A stretch of 33,172 nucleotides of DNA, from the NCBI GenBank assembly GCA_023375785.1, contig SZWC01016104.1:14309-47480 (forward strand), written 5' to 3'. A model generated the notes under the pieces. It was not told the DNA's origin. It did no database searches and was given only the letters and a program-made list of their open reading frames with translations. This document shows, piece after piece, positions 31,099-33,172 of the stretch. The position numbers were made by a program, and so were the translations under genes. This DNA is from Penium margaritaceum. Its lineage: Eukaryota > Streptophyta > Zygnematophyceae > Desmidiales > Peniaceae. Positions within the stretch are counted from its first letter, which is position 1, and every line of letters starts with the position of its first letter.

Positions 31099-33083
31099 CG
31101 ACCGCGCTACACACATGGCCCAGGCGGCAGCCTCCGACCTCGGCCGACAGTGAGTGCGGACACCGCCGCACCGCGTCCGGTGGCGCCTCGACTCCCTGTG
31201 GCCCCACGTGTCTCCTCCACTCCCACAGTCGTGAGTGGGGACCCTGGCACGAAGGCTCTCGGCCTAGTCACCTCGGCCATCATCGCAGACCTTCACCCTG
31301 GCTCTGCACTAGGCTACGCCATGCTTCATCACGAGCATCGGCATGCTATCGTGGCTACACTCGCCCGGATCCCACCTGGAGCTCGTGAGGCACACGCCCT
31401 CTCAGTCCGGTCCACAGCACGCCCAGAGGACCCAGCCACCCTGCGCGAGGCACGAGCCTCTCCTGAGGCCACACATTGGGATGCTGCCTGCGCCGAGGAG
31501 CTCGCTGCCATCCGCCAGCACCACGTTTATGACCTCGTCGACCTCCCTCCAGGTCGGAAGGCCATTGGTGCCAAGTGGGTCATTCGGTGCAAGTGGAAGC
31601 CTGACGGGTCCTTGGACAAGTACAAGGCCCGCCTCACTGCAAAGGGGTTTGCTCAGGTCCCTGGGGTCGATTATGACCAGATCTTTGCCCCAGTCGGTCG
31701 GTTCTCCACTAGCCGGGCACTCTTCAGCCTCGTTGCCCAGCATGGGTGGGAGCTGCATCAGATGGACGTGAGCAACGCGTTCCTCCATGGCTCACTTGAG
31801 GGTGAGGAGCTCTACATGGTGCAGCCCCCAGGCTTTGACGACGGCACTGGGAGATTTTGGCGGCTGCGGAAGGCCCTCTATGGCCTGAAACAGTCACCTC
31901 GATGCTGGAACCACGAGATCAGCAGCACGCTTCTCCGTGGTGGCCTCCAGCGTAGCACCGCTGACCCCGCCCTGTTCATCAGCCCACGGGGTCAGACCTT
32001 CGCCGCAGTTCTGGTCTACGTCGACGATCTCCTCATTGCGTCGCCAGACACGGCCGCCATCCAGCGTGTCAAGGACTTGCTGCACACTGCCTACCAGATG
32101 AAGGATCTCGGGTCCGCTCGAGTCTTCCTGGGCATGGAGCTCGAGCATGATCGCTCACAGGGCATCCTGCACGTTCACCAGGCTGCCTATGTGCAGACCC
32201 TGTCCACTCGCTTCGCCGAGGACCTACCCCTCGTGCCTAACGCATCTTCACCCATGTCACCCGATGGCCAGGTGAAGCTGAAAACTCCTGACCCAGCTGT
32301 CGTGGGGGAGCCAGTTGACGTGACCTTGTATCTACATGTCATCGGGTCACTGATGATCCTGGCGACGACGACGCGTCCAGATATCGCGTTCGCCGTCAAC
32401 CTCCTGGCCCAGTTCTCTAAGGAGCCGCGTCACCTCCACTTGGAGGCCGCAATCCGAGTGCTGCGCTATGTCGTCTCGACCCCTCGGCGAGGTCTCATGT
32501 TTCGCCGTCAGTCGTCCGTCGTCATACTGGGCTACACCGACAGTGACTAGGCCGGCAGCCCAGACGGTAAGAGTCGCACGGGCTGGATCTTTCTAGTCGG
32601 CGGCACAGCTGTGTCCTGGCGCAGCGGCAAGCAGGGGTGCATTGCACGCAGCACTGCTGAGGCTGAGTATGTGGCCCTTGGCTCAGGTGCGTGTGAGAGT
32701 GTGTGGTTGTGTCGTCTGTTGTCCGAGTTGCGTCAGTCTGTCGCATCCATCACCCTCCATTGTGACAATGAGAGTGCCATGGCCATTGCCGACAATGACG
32801 GCGTGCATCACACACGCACGAAGCACATCAATGTTGAGTATCACTATGTGCGTTCGTTGTTACATGACGGCAGCATCAGCATCGTGTGGGTTGAGACAGC
32901 ACGGCAGCTTGCCGACTTCCTGACCAAGGCATTGAAGCGGGACTCGTTCAAGAAGGCTGTGAGTTCAGTCGACGTGCGTCCGTGAGTTGCTCTCGTTGTC
33001 CCTGCCCGCGTCTCTGCTTGCCCTGGGGGAGTCTGGATGTTGACCCTGTCCCTGTCCGCCCATGTGCACTACGCCTGTGAGTC

Positions 33084-33092
33084 ATGGGGGAG
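33084..33092 (+). other. Polypurine tract of copia C
   Basis: ATGGGGGAG lies immediately before the 3' LTR start (TGTTGG at 33093). It is the expected primer for second-strand synthesis. A similar GGGGGAG at about 33026-33032, upstream, may be a secondary tract. Confidence 0.8.
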
Positions 33093-33172
33093 TGTTGGTT
33101 TTTTGCGCATCTCTCATTGTGCTCTGTTGTTTCCTCCCGGCTTGTGTACATCGGCGTGCAGATGACTGACGG
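33093..33172 (+). repeat. Start of the 3' LTR of copia C (truncated by the window end)
   Basis: These 80 bp match 24806-24885 with only a few substitutions, beginning with the same TGTTGGTTTTTTGCGCATC. The remainder, and the right target duplication, lie beyond the window. Confidence 0.92.

Larger units (their letters stand above)
27053..32985 (+). pseudogene. Copia C gag-pol polyprotein, near-intact with a few lesions
   Basis: One frame encodes Gag, protease, integrase, RT and RNase H (about 1880 codons once one duplicate is removed). Gag begins MAGTPSEEGSSTVGG and has a Gln-rich start and a CCHC knuckle CHNCGQPEHGWYTC (28551-28592). The protease has DSGA at 29199-29210. The integrase has HHCC (His 29628, His 29643, Cys 29736, Cys 29745) and Asp 29826, Asp 30016, Glu 30121, giving the classic D,D35E. 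A 36-bp repeat spacer follows (30631-31098). The RT has YVDD at 32017-32028 and RNase H ends at TGA 32983-32985. Lesions: TAG 27149, TAG 27278, TAG 27464 and TGA 27515 (both only in the first copy of the duplicated block), a 2-nt loss at about 29935 (judged against copia B), TAG 30106 where TPAQNG is expected, and TAG 32548 within DSDxAG. All catalytic residues I can locate are present. Confidence 0.9.
24806..33172 (+). mobile_element. Copia C, a nearly intact Ty1/copia retrotransposon (3' LTR cut by the window end)
   Basis: In order: 5' LTR 24806-25640, primer site from 25641, triplet-repeat leader to 27052, gag-pol 27053-32985, polypurine tract 33084-33092, and the first 80 bp of the 3' LTR from 33093. 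The start of the 3' LTR repeats the start of the 5' LTR with only a few differences (CCTCCCGGC against CCTATCGGC; GGCGTGCAG against GGCATGCAG), so the insertion is fairly young. The full length would be about 9.1 kb, or about 8.8 kb once the duplicated block at 27455-28025 is counted once. Confidence 0.93.

Overview
The window reads as transposon-dominated nuclear DNA of a photosynthetic eukaryote of the green lineage (a plant or streptophyte alga is my best guess; the species cannot be named from this). The reasons are: LTR retrotransposons primed by initiator Met-tRNA (the TGGTATCAGAGC site occurs in three elements), a chromodomain Ty3/gypsy element, a spliced Mutator-like (MULE) transposase gene, and a decayed copy of a chloroplast m-type thioredoxin gene. 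I see no intact host gene, no rRNA or tRNA gene and no prokaryotic feature.

Layout: 1-2135, the 5' end (leader, primer-binding site, LTR) of a minus-strand Ty1/copia element. 2401-5692, a plus-strand MULE transposase gene with two introns, a DDE core, a SWIM finger, a CCHC knuckle and an acidic tail, broken by a few lesions. 5693-7500, no recognisable gene. 7531-8710, a block of minisatellite, tandem repeats and nested inverted repeats that looks like a foldback element. About 9110-12839, a 5'-truncated minus-strand chromovirus. 12873-13270, a plus-strand copia RNase H scrap. 13318-23458, a complete but decayed minus-strand copia element (copia B) with a 5-bp target duplication; its 3' LTR is split by a 1140-bp hAT-like non-autonomous element carrying its own 8-bp duplication. 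23679-24111, a thioredoxin-m pseudogene. 24806 to the window end, a nearly intact plus-strand copia element (copia C) of the same family as copia B; its 3' LTR runs off the end.

Insertion order can be read from the nesting. Copia B landed between the copia scrap and the thioredoxin-m pseudogene, and the hAT-like element later landed in copia B's LTR. Copia B and C share an unusual design: a triplet-repeat (CAG/CAA) leader, a glutamine-rich Gag start, and a 36-bp (12-residue) Pro/Ser/Gly repeat between integrase and reverse transcriptase.

Two cautions matter for any user. First, six single-N positions (961, 1661, 4159, 5264, 9934, 27740) each sit between two adjacent direct copies of 250-433 bp. 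These look like unmerged contig or haplotype overlaps, and they artificially break the MULE, gypsy and copia C reading frames. Second, most in-frame stops in the copia elements are TAG where CAG (Gln) is expected, and the two copies at 27455-28025 differ only by C/T and G/A changes at CG or CHG sites. Decay of methylated DNA is the simplest explanation.
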